Source: an uncultured Paracoccaceae bacterium (GTDB lineage Bacteria > Pseudomonadota > Alphaproteobacteria > Rhodobacterales > Rhodobacteraceae). From it: 60,947 nucleotides of DNA. The DNA is taken from NCBI GenBank assembly GCA_947498415.1, contig CANMKB010000010.1:1-60947 (forward strand), read 5' to 3'. The position numbers and the translations under genes are program-made. The notes below the pieces were generated by a model. The model was not told the DNA's origin. It saw only the letters and a list, made by a program, of their open reading frames with translations, and searched no databases. Below are positions 1 to 9,197 of this stretch, in pieces (positions within the stretch are counted from its first letter, which is position 1; the number at the start of each line of letters is the position of its first letter).

Positions 1-510
1 ACAGTTGTAACCGGTCGTGTTGAGCGTGGCGTGATCAACGTTGGCGACGAAATCGAAATCGTTGGCATCAAAGACACCCAGAAAACCACATGTACTGGTG
101 TTGAAATGTTCCGCAAGCTGCTGGATTCCGGCGAAGCGGGCGACAACATTGGCGCACTGCTGCGTGGTGTTGACCGTGAAGCGGTTGAGCGTGGTCAGGT
201 TCTGTGTAAGCCAGGTTCCGTGAACCCACACACAAAGTTCGAAGCAGAAGCATACATTCTGACCAAAGAAGAAGGTGGTCGTCACACCCCATTCTTCGCG
301 AACTACCGTCCACAGTTCTACTTCCGTACAACTGACGTGACCGGCACTGTTGAGCTGCCGTCCGGCACCGAAATGGTCATGCCAGGCGACAACCTGAAGT
401 TCAACGTTGAGCTGATCGCACCAATCGCGATGGAAGCGGGTCTTCGCTTCGCGATCCGCGAAGGCGGCCGCACCGTTGGTTCCGGTGTTGTTTCTAAAAT
501 CACTGAGTAA
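1..510 (+). CDS. tuf: Elongation factor Tu, C-terminal part (5' end outside window)
   Basis: EF-Tu is the GTPase that carries aminoacyl-tRNA to the ribosome. The open frame runs in from the left edge. It begins with [13 protein letters not shown], the start of the beta-barrel domain 2, and ends at a TAA after SGVVSKITE, the usual EF-Tu C-terminus. The 169 codons present cover domains 2 and 3 (about residue 225 onward in a protein of roughly 390); the GTPase domain is missing only because the window starts here. Its position just upstream of the S10 cluster is the usual end of the str operon. Identity is certain from the sequence; whether a second tuf copy exists cannot be seen. Confidence 0.98.
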   Translation, partial: TVVTGRVERGVINVGDEIEIVGIKDTQKTTCTGVEMFRKLLDSGEAGDNIGALLRGVDREAVERGQVLCKPGSVNPHTKFEAEAYILTKEEGGRHTPFFANYRPQFYFRTTDVTGTVELPSGTEMVMPGDNLKFNVELIAPIAMEAGLRFAIREGGRTVGSGVVSKITE

Positions 511-618
511 GACTGTGGCTTGGGCCCGCAAGGGCTCAAACACGATCAGGCGGTAGGGGCTTTTGAACAGCTTGCTGGGCAAAAGCTCCCGAAAGCCATC
601 AGGTGATAGAAGTAAGAA

Positions 619-646
619 AGGGCCTCCATTCGGAGGCCCTTTTTTG
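619..646 (+). terminator. Intrinsic terminator after tuf
   Basis: A GGGCCTCC / GGAGGCCC stem with an ATTC loop is followed by a T6 run. It lies 110 bases after the tuf stop. Further upstream (about 558-590) a second stem, GGGCTTTTG with CAAAAGCTCC, can form in the tuf 3' UTR. The terminator separates the str operon from what follows. Confidence 0.9.
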
Positions 647-662
647 TCTTTCAGTGTGACGG

Positions 663-991
663 TTAGTTTTTAGTCCCTGAGTGTTTCTTGGCCTTTAGAC
701 GGTGACCCACCTGAACAATGGCATCTAAAGCTGGCAATAATTCTGCTCCAAGATCCGTCAGCTCATATTCAGTGGAAAGCGGGGAGGTTCGACGTACATG
801 GCGCAGGATCACATCGCTGCTTTCAAGCTCGCTGAGGCGAGTTGAGAGTACCTTTGCGGAGATCGGAGGATGCCTGTCCGCAGTTCACCAAAGCGCCTAG
901 GGCCGGCCCGTAAAGACTGGATCACATTCGGGGCCCACGTACCTGAAATGACAGTCATGCATTTCGTCAACATGCAGGGTTCGAGCGGCAT
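663..991 (-). pseudogene. HxlR-type winged-helix regulator, broken by a one-base frameshift
   Basis: Read on the minus strand from the ATG at 991, the frame gives MPLEPCMLTKCMTVISGTW and RAGPRRFGELRTG, the start of an HxlR (MarR-like winged helix) domain. Near 870 the reading must shift by one base to continue as ISAKVLSTRLSELESSD and STEYELTDLGAELLPALDAI, the rest of the same domain, ending at a TAA at 663-665. Restoring one C in the run around the break gives a continuous protein of about 109 residues. HxlR proteins are DNA-binding repressors or activators, often of oxidoreductases or exporters. The gene points away from the membrane-protein/MFS pair, whose regulator it may once have been. 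A sequencing error is the alternative explanation. Confidence 0.75.
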
Positions 992-1176
992 TTCGCATTT
1001 TTAGTGGCATTTTTCGGATATTGTCCGATCTTTTTGAGAACCGAACGAGTTTAACTTCAGCGTCTTTAACTGCTGAGGCTGTCGGCTGTTCTCTGTTCCA
1101 AAGCGAAAGAACCTAGTAGTTACCAGCCTGATACGATTATATATTACGGACAAAACAGCAGCAGTCTTGGTTGGAA

Positions 1177-1830
1177 ATGATAGAAGCATCTGAAAAGAAA
1201 CGTCCAGGCGACCTCCATGAAACAGAGGTGAGTGTATTGCTGGCTCATTACGAGCAAACGCGAGAGAACATCATGTTCTTTGTTCGCGCTCGTGACCAAT
1301 ATATTTACTATGCAGTAACTGCCATCGGGCTGATTTACTCGTTTGCGCTTTCTAACGAAGATCATGTTCGTATTCTCTTTACGATTTCTGTCGTCAGCGC
1401 AGTGTCCGCTGTGATGTATGCGCAGGCTGAGATGACAATTGGCGTGCTCTGTTTGTGGTTAAAGACTGAGTATTCGTCTGGTCTTAGGGATGCCTTAGGC
1501 AAAGAAGTGCCGCACTGGGATGCCTCGGATATCTCCAAGCATTTCTTCTCTCCGATTGTTTTCGGACGAAGATCTGTCGCATTAGCTATTTTATATGGGG
1601 CGACCAATCTTGGCGCCTTATATATTCTATCCGAACACTATTTTATTCAATCAGATGCCACCCACCTATCCGAAGTCTTACTTTGGGGCCTAGAGCGACA
1701 GGTCTTCTTGTATGGCTTCTTTGGCCTCTTTATTGCCCTTGCTGTCTATGCACTTTGGATTGTTTTACGCATTGTTCCGACCCGATCAGAACTGCACCAT
1801 AAAGGCCACGACCAAAATGAGGATAACTGA
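1177..1830 (+). CDS. Four-helix membrane protein of unknown function
   Basis: A 217-residue protein that I do not assign to a named family. About four hydrophobic segments are visible, near residues 45-62, 66-88, 128-148 and 175-200, with a charged N-terminal region of some 30 residues and a hydrophilic His/Lys-rich tail. ATG at 1177 is preferred over the in-frame TTG six bases earlier. Its last 14 bases overlap the start of the MFS gene, so the two are probably translationally coupled. The stretch is more AT-rich than the ribosomal genes on either side, consistent with a later insertion between tuf and rpsJ. Confidence 0.7.
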   Translation: MIEASEKKRPGDLHETEVSVLLAHYEQTRENIMFFVRARDQYIYYAVTAIGLIYSFALSNEDHVRILFTISVVSAVSAVMYAQAEMTIGVLCLWLKTEYSSGLRDALGKEVPHWDASDISKHFFSPIVFGRRSVALAILYGATNLGALYILSEHYFIQSDATHLSEVLLWGLERQVFLYGFFGLFIALAVYALWIVLRIVPTRSELHHKGHDQNEDN

Positions 1831-2926
1831 GCTTTGTTTCCTCGTTGCTTTGTGCGTTGCACCCGTACTTGGGCTGATTTCTACAAACCTTTTGCTTCCC
1901 GCATTTCCCTATTTCGCTGCTGACGGGCTGGACACTCGTTACTTAAATTTTGGTGTTTCCCTATTTCTTTTGTCCTTTGCTGTTTCACAGCTGCTGTCGG
2001 GCATTTTTATTAGGATGAATAGTGTTCGGATCATCGTCGTTTGCGCACTCTGCTTCGCTGCGATTGCGCCAATTATTTATTTTGCAGGCGGGCCGTCAGG
2101 GATATCATTCGTGTCCATGCGCGTCGCTCTCGGTCTTGCTTTTGGGGTCGTCGTCGTTGGCGCACGTTTCTTTATCTCTCGGTTAGAGATACCGGCGTGG
2201 CGTAGCCGTGGCTTTGCCTTGTCACAAATGGCTTTTAGCGCGTTTCCAATTCTGGCCACTCTGGTCGCTGTTCCAACAATCAATCGAATTGGGGTTGGTT
2301 CGCTTCTAATCATTCCCGCGCTACTCTCGGTCATTTTGGCCCTCACACTTCTTTTTTGTAGTCCGCCGCAGATCGACTGGTCGCGAAACTCACCTCGAAG
2401 CTTGAAGGTACAAAAATTGGATTGGGGCGTCGCTGCAAGCAGCAGTACCGTCTATTCAATCCTCTATGGAGCATTGGTGTGGATCGCTAACCTTCCAGAC
2501 GTATCCGATAGAATGCGGGTCACGATGTTCGCAATGGCATCTGTCATGGCTATTTTGGGCAGCGGGTTTGTTTGGCTGTCGTCGGCGCGACACTCACAGC
2601 TTTATCCAGCGTTCGTCTTTGTAACTTTTGGAAGTTCGCTTTTGTTCTTTTACAACCCCGTACTTGGATTGGCTGCCGTGTCTTTTGCTGTGGGTGGGGT
2701 CATGCCTCTAAGCCTCGGTCTTTTTTTGGACTCCGCTAAGGGTACAACTGCGTTGCCTGTGAGTATTATCGGTAGTTTACATCTTGTCGGTGGGTTCGTG
2801 GGGTCTGGTATTGTGCAACTGGTCACTGAATACAGTTACGAACCATTTGCCGTGTTCACGGCAGTGTCGGGCACCGCTGCTCTTGTCGCGGTTCTATCCC
2901 GAAGAGATTTGCACACAATCGCGTAG
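1817..2926 (+). CDS. MFS transporter, drug-efflux-like
   Basis: A 369-residue polytopic inner-membrane protein with 11-12 hydrophobic segments and the general look of a DHA1-type major facilitator. The first helix carries a P-x-L-x-L-I-S-T-N-L-L-L-P-A-F-P-Y pattern as in Bcr/CflA-type exporters, and helices 4-5 contain GARFFISRLEIPAWRSRG. The start chosen is the ATG at 1817, whose MRITELCFLVAL begins the first helix; it overlaps the end of the preceding gene by 14 bases. The protein is somewhat shorter than the usual 390-410 residues. Substrate cannot be inferred. It lies between tuf and rpsJ beside a broken HxlR regulator, suggesting an acquired efflux cassette. Confidence 0.75.
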   Translation: MRITELCFLVALCVAPVLGLISTNLLLPAFPYFAADGLDTRYLNFGVSLFLLSFAVSQLLSGIFIRMNSVRIIVVCALCFAAIAPIIYFAGGPSGISFVSMRVALGLAFGVVVVGARFFISRLEIPAWRSRGFALSQMAFSAFPILATLVAVPTINRIGVGSLLIIPALLSVILALTLLFCSPPQIDWSRNSPRSLKVQKLDWGVAASSSTVYSILYGALVWIANLPDVSDRMRVTMFAMASVMAILGSGFVWLSSARHSQLYPAFVFVTFGSSLLFFYNPVLGLAAVSFAVGGVMPLSLGLFLDSAKGTTALPVSIIGSLHLVGGFVGSGIVQLVTEYSYEPFAVFTAVSGTAALVAVLSRRDLHTIA

Positions 2927-2945
2927 CTCGTTTTGAGACAATATA

Positions 2946-2976
2946 GAAACGTACGTTTCAAGCCTCGAAACGTACG
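2946..2976. repeat. Palindrome plus inverted copy, strong hairpin
   Basis: GAAACGTACGTTTC (2946-2959) is a perfect 14-base palindrome. After seven bases its half GAAACGTACG recurs (2967-2976), so CGTACGTTTC / GAAACGTACG can form a perfect 10-bp stem with a 7-base loop. It begins 19 bases after the MFS stop. No T-run follows, so it is not a standard intrinsic terminator. It could be an operator or an mRNA 3'-end structure. Confidence 0.7.
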
Positions 2977-3195
2977 AATGTACTCATTGCCCAATCGTTA
3001 CTTCACCGTCCAATGCGAGTTCGCGATTTTCGCTGGATGCTCCGTTAACACCTCGCAAATCCACAGAACGGTCGGAATCGCTCTCGTTCTATTGGTGAAT
3101 CTGTGGCATAAATCCCTAGGTCTTTTCGTTCCTGTCTGAACCCGGCTGAATTGCCCGAAACCCCCTTGCCACAATGACGTTTCCCGTGTACGTCG

Positions 3196-3242
3196 CACCA
3201 ATTCACACCTTGTGATTGGTGGGCCGAGATTCGTTTTGGCCC
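3196..3242 (+). promoter_or_regulatory. Structured leader upstream of rpsJ
   Basis: CACCAATTCACA (3196-3207) pairs with TGTGATTGGTG (3211-3221) around a CCT loop with one bulge. A second stem GGGCC / GGCCC follows directly (to 3242). In enterobacteria the S10 leader is folded and is the site of L4 feedback; whether this leader does the same is inference. The hairpins end 75 bases before the rpsJ start. Confidence 0.5.
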
Positions 3243-3316
3243 ATGTGGGATTCGAAGTGGGGGCGCAATGATGTGACCTCGACCTCTCAATTCTAAGCCT
3301 AAGAAGGCAATTGAAT

Positions 3317-3625
3317 ATGCAAAGCCAAAATATTCGCATTCGGCTGAAGGCATTCGATTACCGTGTACTGGACACCAGCACACAGGAAATCGTAGCGACT
3401 GCAAAGCGCACCGGCGCTGATGTTCGCGGCCCAATCCCTCTGCCAAACAAAATCGAGAAATTCACAGTTCTACGTGGTCCACACGTTGACAAGAAATCTC
3501 GTGACCAGTTCGAGATCCGTACGCACAAGCGTCTGCTCGACATCGTAAACCCAACACCACAGACCGTTGACGCGCTGATGAAGCTCGACTTGGCTGCTGG
3601 CGTTGACGTTCAGATCTCAGTTTAA
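3317..3625 (+). CDS. rpsJ: 30S ribosomal protein S10
   Basis: A 102-residue S10, recognised by [19 protein letters not shown] at the N-terminus and [20 protein letters not shown] towards the end; S10 sits in the 30S head and also serves in antitermination as NusE. ATG at 3317 gives the family's normal N-terminus; the in-frame TTG six bases upstream is rejected. It is the first gene of the S10 block and is followed after 12 bases by rplC. Confidence 0.97.
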   Translation: MQSQNIRIRLKAFDYRVLDTSTQEIVATAKRTGADVRGPIPLPNKIEKFTVLRGPHVDKKSRDQFEIRTHKRLLDIVNPTPQTVDALMKLDLAAGVDVQISV

Positions 3626-3637
3626 GGAGTTCTGAAT

Positions 3638-4363
3638 ATGCGTTCTGGTATTATCGCAAAGAAAGTGGGCATGACCCGCTTGTTTATGGAAGACGGCAAG
3701 CAGATCCCTGTAACCGTTCTTTCTCTCGACGGTCTGCAAGTTGTAGACCAACGCACCACCGAGCGTGACGGCTATACAGCTGTTCAGCTGGGTGCGGGTT
3801 CTGCGAAAGCAAAGCGTACGTCTCAGGCGATGCGCGGTCACTTCGCAAAAGCAAACGTTGCGCCTAAGCGCAAAGTTGCTGAATTCCGCGTAGACGAAGC
3901 AAACCTGATCGAAGTGGGCGCAGAAATTTCTGCTGAGCACTTTGTAGAAGGTCAGAAAGTTGACGTTGCGGGCACATCAATCGGTAAAGGTTTTGCCGGT
4001 GCGATGAAGCGCCACAACTTTGGCGGTCTGCGTGCGTCACACGGTGTTTCGATCTCTCACCGTTCTCACGGTTCTACTGGTCAGTGTCAAAACCCTGGTC
4101 GCGTCTTCAAAGGTAAGAAGATGGCGGGTCACATGGGTGCTGTGCGCGTGACAACTCAAAACCTTGAAGTTGTGAAGACAGACGCCGATCGTGGCCTTGT
4201 TTTCATCAAAGGCGCCGTACCTGGCTCCAAAGGTGGTTGGGTGACTGTTAAGGACGCCGTGAAAAAGAAACTGCCTGAGAACGTTCCGTTCCCAGCTGCT
4301 CTGAAATCCGCTGCAACTGAAGTACCTGCTGAAGAAGCGCCTGCGGAAGGTGGTGAAGCATGA
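3638..4363 (+). CDS. rplC: 50S ribosomal protein L3
   Basis: A 241-residue L3, an early assembly protein whose long loop reaches towards the peptidyl-transferase centre. The family loop is seen as [19 protein letters not shown] and [16 protein letters not shown]; the glutamine in TGQCQNPG corresponds to the residue methylated by PrmB in other bacteria. An alanine/glutamate-rich tail of about 20 residues follows the conserved core. AAGGAG precedes the ATG. The stop overlaps the rplD start as ATGA. Confidence 0.97.
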   Translation: MRSGIIAKKVGMTRLFMEDGKQIPVTVLSLDGLQVVDQRTTERDGYTAVQLGAGSAKAKRTSQAMRGHFAKANVAPKRKVAEFRVDEANLIEVGAEISAEHFVEGQKVDVAGTSIGKGFAGAMKRHNFGGLRASHGVSISHRSHGSTGQCQNPGRVFKGKKMAGHMGAVRVTTQNLEVVKTDADRGLVFIKGAVPGSKGGWVTVKDAVKKKLPENVPFPAALKSAATEVPAEEAPAEGGEA

Positions 4364-4977
4364 AACTTGACGTAATCAAACTTGACGGCGGTAAAGCGGG
4401 TTCTGTTGAACTGTCTGCAGACCTGTTCGGCCTAGAGCCACGCGCAGACATTCTGCACCGTGTTGTTCGCTGGCAGCGTAACAACGCGCAAGCGGGTACG
4501 CACAAGGTTAAGACACGTTCAGAAACGTCTTATTCTACTAAGAAGATCTATCGCCAAAAAGGCACCGGTGGCGCACGTCACGGTGACCGTAACGCGCCGA
4601 TCTTCCGTGGTGGTGGTATCTACAAAGGTCCAGTTGTGCGTTCGCACGGCCACGACCTGCCTAAGAAGTTCCGTAAACTGGGTCTGCGTCACGCGCTGTC
4701 CGCTAAAGCGCAAGCTGGCGAACTGGTTGTGATCGAAGATGCAGCGACCGAAGGCAAAACCGCAGCTCTGGCCAAGCAGGTTAAGAACCTGGGCTGGAAA
4801 CGTGCGCTTGTCATCGACGGTGCCGAAGCCAATCAAGACTTCTTGAAAGCCGCGCGCAACATCGAAGGTTTGGACATCCTGCCGACAATGGGCGCAAACG
4901 TTTATGATATCCTCAAGCGTGACACTCTCGTGATCACCAAAGCGGGTATCGAAGCACTGGAGGCTCGACTGAAATGA
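4360..4977 (+). CDS. rplD: 50S ribosomal protein L4
   Basis: A 205-residue L4, lining the polypeptide exit tunnel; in E. coli it also represses the S10 operon. The tunnel loop is visible as [19 protein letters not shown] around residues 66-85. The C-terminal globular part ends in the usual short LEARLK tail. The start overlaps rplC by four bases and the stop overlaps rplW by four, so translation of the three genes is coupled. Confidence 0.97.
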   Translation: MKLDVIKLDGGKAGSVELSADLFGLEPRADILHRVVRWQRNNAQAGTHKVKTRSETSYSTKKIYRQKGTGGARHGDRNAPIFRGGGIYKGPVVRSHGHDLPKKFRKLGLRHALSAKAQAGELVVIEDAATEGKTAALAKQVKNLGWKRALVIDGAEANQDFLKAARNIEGLDILPTMGANVYDILKRDTLVITKAGIEALEARLK

Positions 4978-5270
4978 GCGCGAAGGCTGAACACTACGAC
5001 GTGATCCGCAAGCCGGTTATCACTGAAAAAGCGACTATGGCATCTGAAAACGGTGCGGTTGTTTTTGAAGTGGCAATCGACAGCAACAAACCACAGATCA
5101 AAGAAGCTGTAGAAGCTTTGTTTGGTGTAAAGGTTAAGGCGGTTAACACGACAATCACCAAAGGTAAGACCAAGCGGTTCAAAGGCATCCAAGGCCGCCG
5201 TAAGGACGTCAAAAAAGCATATGTGACGCTTGAAGAAGGCAACACAATCGACGTGTCTACCGGACTGTAA
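4974..5270 (+). CDS. rplW: 50S ribosomal protein L23
   Basis: A 98-residue L23, located at the tunnel exit where trigger factor and SRP dock. The typical [16 protein letters not shown] start and the [19 protein letters not shown] segment are present, and the length is normal. It ends the first ribosomal block: a terminator follows 25 bases after the stop, whereas in most bacteria rplB follows directly. Confidence 0.97.
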   Translation: MSAKAEHYDVIRKPVITEKATMASENGAVVFEVAIDSNKPQIKEAVEALFGVKVKAVNTTITKGKTKRFKGIQGRRKDVKKAYVTLEEGNTIDVSTGL

Positions 5271-5295
5271 GTCGACGCTTTTTTAAGAATTGAAG

Positions 5296-5326
5296 AGGCC
5301 CTCCGTGTTTGCGGGGGGCTTTTTTG
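5296..5326 (+). terminator. Intrinsic terminator after rplW
   Basis: GCCCTCCG pairs with CGGGGGGC (one wobble) across a short loop and is followed by T6. It splits rplW from rplB, genes that normally share a transcript. Confidence 0.8.
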
Positions 5327-5437
5327 TTTGTGAGTAAGCCGTCGAGGCTCTGTCCGGCTGTCTTTTAGGTGCCGTGACTCTAGGCAACTCTTATACCTTC
5401 GGTAATTAGTAACCGTTTCAGCAGGAGCGATTTTAAA

Positions 5438-6241
5438 GTGCGACGAATTTTCTACTCGGCTCTAATTCTATTTGCTGTGTTGGCACTGATTTGGACCGTT
5501 TGCGTTTCTTGGGTGGCCTATGGGCCGAACCGATCGCATCGCATGGATGTCTATTCATCGCCCTTTACGTCAAATGCGCCGGTAATCTTGATGCTGCATG
5601 GCGGGTCGTGGACCACTGGCAGTCGGCGTTGGCCTGATGCTTGGTTGTTTAAGGTGCTACATTTGGTTCCGAAGGGGTATGTTTTTGTCTCTGCGACGAC
5701 GCGGTTGCTGCCCGAAGCCGATCAACTGGAGCAGGTGCATGATTTTGCTCTTGCTTTGAAGTATGTTCAGGATAATGCGCATCGATGGGGTGGCGATGGA
5801 AAGCGAGTGGTTCTTATAGGGCATTCTTCGGGTGCTCACGTCGCGTCTCTGGTTGCGACACGTCAGGATATTCTGGCTGATGTGGGTGCATCAGCACCAC
5901 TCGGTGCGATCATGCTTGATACGTCAGCGATAGATGTGGGCAAGCGAATGAGAAACTCACCTCGTGGGTTTTTGTCACGATTTATTGGTTCAGATCGTGC
6001 GTTCTGGGATGAAATCTCGCCAGCTGAGCATGTTGATCCAGAGGATCCGCCGCTCCTATTTGCTTGTGCAACTAATCGAGCGTGGCCTTGCGCCATCGCG
6101 AAGGAGTTGGCGTCGAGGGCCAGTCAGGTTGCTGTGTTACCGGTCGATGAAAGCCACCGCGGGGTAAATGCGACACTCGGGCGCAGAGGCGACTACACAA
6201 AATCTGTCGACCTCTGGCTAAAGGGGTTGGGCCTGCCTTAA
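5438..6241 (+). CDS. Alpha/beta hydrolase, carboxylesterase-like, membrane-anchored or exported
   Basis: A 267-residue alpha/beta hydrolase of the BD-FAE/esterase type. An N-terminal hydrophobic segment (about residues 4-27) suggests a signal anchor. The oxyanion-hole motif HGGSW lies near residue 54, the nucleophile elbow GHSSGAH near 128, and a probable catalytic His in DESHRG near 242. The start is the GTG at 5438, preceded by AGGAG at a suitable distance. Substrate is unknown. It stands alone between rplW and rplB with a terminator before it, so it is an insertion in the S10 cluster rather than a translation gene. Confidence 0.8.
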   Translation: MRRIFYSALILFAVLALIWTVCVSWVAYGPNRSHRMDVYSSPFTSNAPVILMLHGGSWTTGSRRWPDAWLFKVLHLVPKGYVFVSATTRLLPEADQLEQVHDFALALKYVQDNAHRWGGDGKRVVLIGHSSGAHVASLVATRQDILADVGASAPLGAIMLDTSAIDVGKRMRNSPRGFLSRFIGSDRAFWDEISPAEHVDPEDPPLLFACATNRAWPCAIAKELASRASQVAVLPVDESHRGVNATLGRRGDYTKSVDLWLKGLGLP

Positions 6242-6454
6242 ACTATTGGCGTTTTTGCATAGACCCATTGCCTCATCCCCCAATCCCTGTTACTCCGCGC
6301 GAGTGGTAATCGGCCTCAGATTCGTTCTGGGGCTGTTTGCTATTTTTAACGGGACCTTCGGGGCCCTTCATACTGGCCACCTTCGGGGGGCTAAATCGCG
6401 GGATCGCTCCTTAAATAAGAGTGGCTCGCACTGCTAAAACGGAAGACAGTAAAC

Positions 6455-7297
6455 ATGGCACTCAAGTCGTATAAACCGACGACGCCGGGCCAGCGCGGGC
6501 TGGTTCTGATCGACCGTTCGGAGCTTTGGAAAGGACGTCCAGTCAAGTCTCTCACTGAGGGTTTGACGAAATCGGGCGGCCGGAACAACACCGGACGGAT
6601 CACATCACGTCGTCGTGGCGGTGGCGCAAAGCGTCTGTACCGGATCGTAGATTTCAAACGTAACAAATTTGATGTCGCGGCAACCGTAGAGCGGATCGAA
6701 TATGACCCGAACCGTACCGCGTTCATCGCACTCGTAAAATATGAAGATGGCGAACAAGCCTACATCCTGGCGCCTCAGCGTCTGGCGGTTGGTGATTCAG
6801 TCATCGCGTCTGCAAAAGCAGATATCAAACCAGGTAACGCAATGCCGTTCTCTGGTATGCCAATTGGTACCATCGTGCACAACATCGAGCTGAAGCCTGG
6901 TAAAGGTGGTCAGATCGCACGTGCAGCGGGCACCTACGCTCAGTTCGTAGGCCGTGACGGTGGCTATGCTCAGATCCGCCTGTCTTCTGGCGAACTGCGC
7001 TTGGTCCGCCAAGAATGCATGGCAACCGTTGGTGCGGTATCTAACCCTGACAACTCTAACCAGAACTACGGTAAAGCCGGTCGTATGCGCCATAAAGGCA
7101 TCCGCCCGTCTGTTCGTGGTGTTGTTATGAACCCAATCGACCACCCTCACGGTGGTGGTGAAGGTCGTACTTCTGGTGGTCGTCACCCGGTTACTCCTTG
7201 GGGTAAGCCTACAAAGGGTAAGCGCACTCGCAACAAGAACAAAGCGTCGCAAAAGCTCATTATCCGCTCGCGTCACGCCAAGAAGAAGGGACGTTAA
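6455..7297 (+). CDS. rplB: 50S ribosomal protein L2
   Basis: A 280-residue L2, needed for subunit joining and peptidyl transfer. The central [20 protein letters not shown] and the C-terminal [19 protein letters not shown] motifs carry the conserved histidine region. It opens the second ribosomal block. A 213-base spacer separates it from the hydrolase; that spacer holds a run of short GC-rich repeats (GGGACCTTCGGGG and CCACCTTCGGGG near 6350-6390) but no clear promoter I could fix. Confidence 0.97.
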   Translation: MALKSYKPTTPGQRGLVLIDRSELWKGRPVKSLTEGLTKSGGRNNTGRITSRRRGGGAKRLYRIVDFKRNKFDVAATVERIEYDPNRTAFIALVKYEDGEQAYILAPQRLAVGDSVIASAKADIKPGNAMPFSGMPIGTIVHNIELKPGKGGQIARAAGTYAQFVGRDGGYAQIRLSSGELRLVRQECMATVGAVSNPDNSNQNYGKAGRMRHKGIRPSVRGVVMNPIDHPHGGGEGRTSGGRHPVTPWGKPTKGKRTRNKNKASQKLIIRSRHAKKKGR

Positions 7298-7300
7298 TCT

Positions 7301-7579
7301 ATGTCTCGTTCAGTCTGGAAAGGCCCTTTTGTTGACTCTTATGTCCTCAAAAAGGCAGAAGCTGCTCGCGAAAGCGGCCGCAATGAAGTGATCAAAATCT
7401 GGTCTCGTCGTTCCACCATCCTGCCACAGTTCGTTGGCCTGACATTTGGTGTGTACAACGGTCAGAAACACGTGCCTGTCAACGTAACCGAAGAAATGAT
7501 CGGTCAGAAGTTTGGTGAGTATTCACCATCTCGGACCTACTACGGTCACGCGGCAGACAAAAAAGCGAAACGGAAGTAA
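7301..7579 (+). CDS. rpsS: 30S ribosomal protein S19
   Basis: A 92-residue S19 of the 30S head, contacting 50S through bridge B1. [19 protein letters not shown] is the canonical start and [15 protein letters not shown] the end. It follows rplB after three bases and precedes rplV by three, forming a tight co-translated run. Confidence 0.97.
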   Translation: MSRSVWKGPFVDSYVLKKAEAARESGRNEVIKIWSRRSTILPQFVGLTFGVYNGQKHVPVNVTEEMIGQKFGEYSPSRTYYGHAADKKAKRK

Positions 7580-7582
7580 GTC

Positions 7583-7963
7583 ATGGGCAAGGCAAAGAAT
7601 CCCCGCCGCGTGGCAGATAACGAAGCAATGGCAAAACTGCGCATGCTCCGTACTTCCCCGCAAAAACTGAACCTGGTTGCAGGCATGATCCGCGGCAAGA
7701 AAGTTGAGAAGGCTTTGACCGACCTGACTTTCTCGAACAAGCGTGTCGCGCAGGACGTGAAGAAATGTCTTCAGTCTGCAATTGCCAATGCTGAAAACAA
7801 CCACAACCTGGACGTTGACGAGCTGATCGTTGCAGAGGCTTACGTTGGTAAGAACCTGACAATGAAACGCGGTCGCCCTCGTGCGCGTGGTCGTTTCGGT
7901 AAGATCATCAAGCCATTTGCTGAGATCACCATCAAGGTGCGTCAAGTAGAGGAGCAAGCCTAA
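7583..7963 (+). CDS. rplV: 50S ribosomal protein L22
   Basis: A 126-residue L22, whose beta-hairpin lines the exit tunnel. [19 protein letters not shown] and the hairpin [15 protein letters not shown] (about residues 93-107) identify it. Its TAA shares one base with the ATG of rpsC (TAATG), indicating translational coupling. Confidence 0.97.
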   Translation: MGKAKNPRRVADNEAMAKLRMLRTSPQKLNLVAGMIRGKKVEKALTDLTFSNKRVAQDVKKCLQSAIANAENNHNLDVDELIVAEAYVGKNLTMKRGRPRARGRFGKIIKPFAEITIKVRQVEEQA

Positions 7964-8670
7964 TGGGACATAAAGTCAATCCGATCGGCATGCGCCTGCA
8001 GATCAACCGTACTTGGGACAGCCGCTGGTATGCGGACACCAAAGATTACGGCGACCTGCTGCTCGAAGATCTGAAAATCCGTGAGTTCGTGAAAACTGAG
8101 TGCAAGCAAGCTGGTATTGCTCGTGTGATCATCGAACGTCCGCACAAAAAGTGCCGCGTTACTGTTCACACCGCGCGTCCAGGCGTCATCATTGGCAAGA
8201 AAGGTGCAGACATTGAAGTTCTGCGCAAGAAAATCGCCGCGATGACAGACTCTGAGCTGCACTTGAACATCGTTGAAGTACGTAAGCCAGAGCTCGACGC
8301 TCAGCTGGTTGGTGAGTCTATTGCTCAGCAGCTGGAACGCCGTGTGTCCTTCCGTCGCGCGATGAAGCGTGCGGTTCAGAACGCAATGCGTATGGGTGCC
8401 CTGGGCATCCGTGTGAACGTCGCTGGTCGTTTGGGTGGTGCTGAAATCGCGCGTACCGAATGGTACCGTGAGGGCCGCGTGCCTTTGCACACTCTGCGTG
8501 CTGACATTGATTACGCTCACTCCGAAGCGATGACACCTTACGGTATCATCGGGATCAAAACCTGGATCTTCAAAGGCGAGATCATGGAGCACGATCCAGC
8601 GGCGCGTGATCGTCGTTCTCAGGAAGTACAAGATGGCCCTGCACCTCGTGGTGCTGGCGGTCGTCGCTAA
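7963..8670 (+). CDS. rpsC: 30S ribosomal protein S3
   Basis: A 235-residue S3 at the mRNA entry channel with helicase-like function. [12 protein letters not shown] opens it, the type II KH motif [16 protein letters not shown] lies near residues 69-84, and the C-terminal domain contains the conserved [20 protein letters not shown] region. The extension after residue 215 is short. It overlaps rplV by one base. Confidence 0.97.
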   Translation: MGHKVNPIGMRLQINRTWDSRWYADTKDYGDLLLEDLKIREFVKTECKQAGIARVIIERPHKKCRVTVHTARPGVIIGKKGADIEVLRKKIAAMTDSELHLNIVEVRKPELDAQLVGESIAQQLERRVSFRRAMKRAVQNAMRMGALGIRVNVAGRLGGAEIARTEWYREGRVPLHTLRADIDYAHSEAMTPYGIIGIKTWIFKGEIMEHDPAARDRRSQEVQDGPAPRGAGGRR

Positions 8671-8684
8671 GGGAGAACTGAAAG

Positions 8685-9098
8685 ATGCTTCAACCAAAGC
8701 GTACTAAATTCCGCAAGGCGCACAAAGGCCGGATCAAGGGCGATGCAAAGGGTGGCTCCACTCTGAACTTCGGTTCCTTTGGCCTCAAAGCGACCACCCC
8801 AGAGCGTGTGACTGCACGTCAGATTGAGGCGGCACGTCGTGCGATGACCCGCCACATGAAACGTCAGGGCCGTGTATGGATCCGCATCTTCCCAGATGTA
8901 CCTGTTACTGCAAAGCCTATCGAAGTTCGTATGGGTAAAGGTAAAGGTTCTGTGGATCGTTGGGTCTGCAAAGTTAAGCCTGGTCGCGTAATGTTCGAAA
9001 TCGACGGTGTTTCCGACGAAGTCGCACGTGAAGCGCTGCGCTTGGCCGCGATGAAACTGCCAGTAAAAACCCGCGTTGTTCTGCGCGAAGACTGGTAA
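8685..9098 (+). CDS. rplP: 50S ribosomal protein L16
   Basis: A 137-residue L16, placed between the A-site tRNA and the peptidyl-transferase centre. [19 protein letters not shown] and [17 protein letters not shown] are signature stretches. An AGGGAGAA ribosome-binding sequence precedes the ATG. rpmC normally follows immediately; here a terminator and five unrelated genes intervene. Confidence 0.97.
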   Translation: MLQPKRTKFRKAHKGRIKGDAKGGSTLNFGSFGLKATTPERVTARQIEAARRAMTRHMKRQGRVWIRIFPDVPVTAKPIEVRMGKGKGSVDRWVCKVKPGRVMFEIDGVSDEVAREALRLAAMKLPVKTRVVLREDW

Positions 9099-9140
9099 GT
9101 GGTTTCAGGCTTTGGCCTGACCTGCACATGACAAAAACTA

Positions 9141-9175
9141 AGACCCCCGTCGCGAAAGCGGCGGGGGTTTTGCTT
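9141..9175. terminator. Bidirectional intrinsic terminator after rplP
   Basis: ACCCCCGTCGC / GCGGCGGGGGT (one wobble) around a GAAA tetraloop. A TTTTGCTTTT tract lies on the plus side and a T-rich tract on the minus side, so it can serve both rplP and the convergent minus-strand gene ending at 9198. Confidence 0.88.
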
Positions 9176-9197
9176 TTCAGTTCTTGGGGCTTCGTGA

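Larger units (their letters stand above)
2927..3316. other. Non-coding interval between the MFS gene and rpsJ
   Basis: No convincing gene lies in these 390 bases. They hold a palindromic repeat at 2946-2976 and two stable hairpins at 3196-3242 just before rpsJ. The interval must contain the promoter of the S10 block. A possible TTGCCA / TACGTC pair (3166-3194, 17-base spacing) is weak, and I could not settle the start site. Confidence 0.6.

Noticed and set aside
6246..6437. 63-codon frame before rplB
   Set aside because: No ribosome-binding site and no conserved pattern; overlaps the rplB leader region.
7960..8697. Long minus-strand open frame over rpsC
   Set aside because: It mirrors a certain ribosomal gene; codon bias of rpsC keeps the reverse frame open. 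No ribosome-binding site or family pattern.
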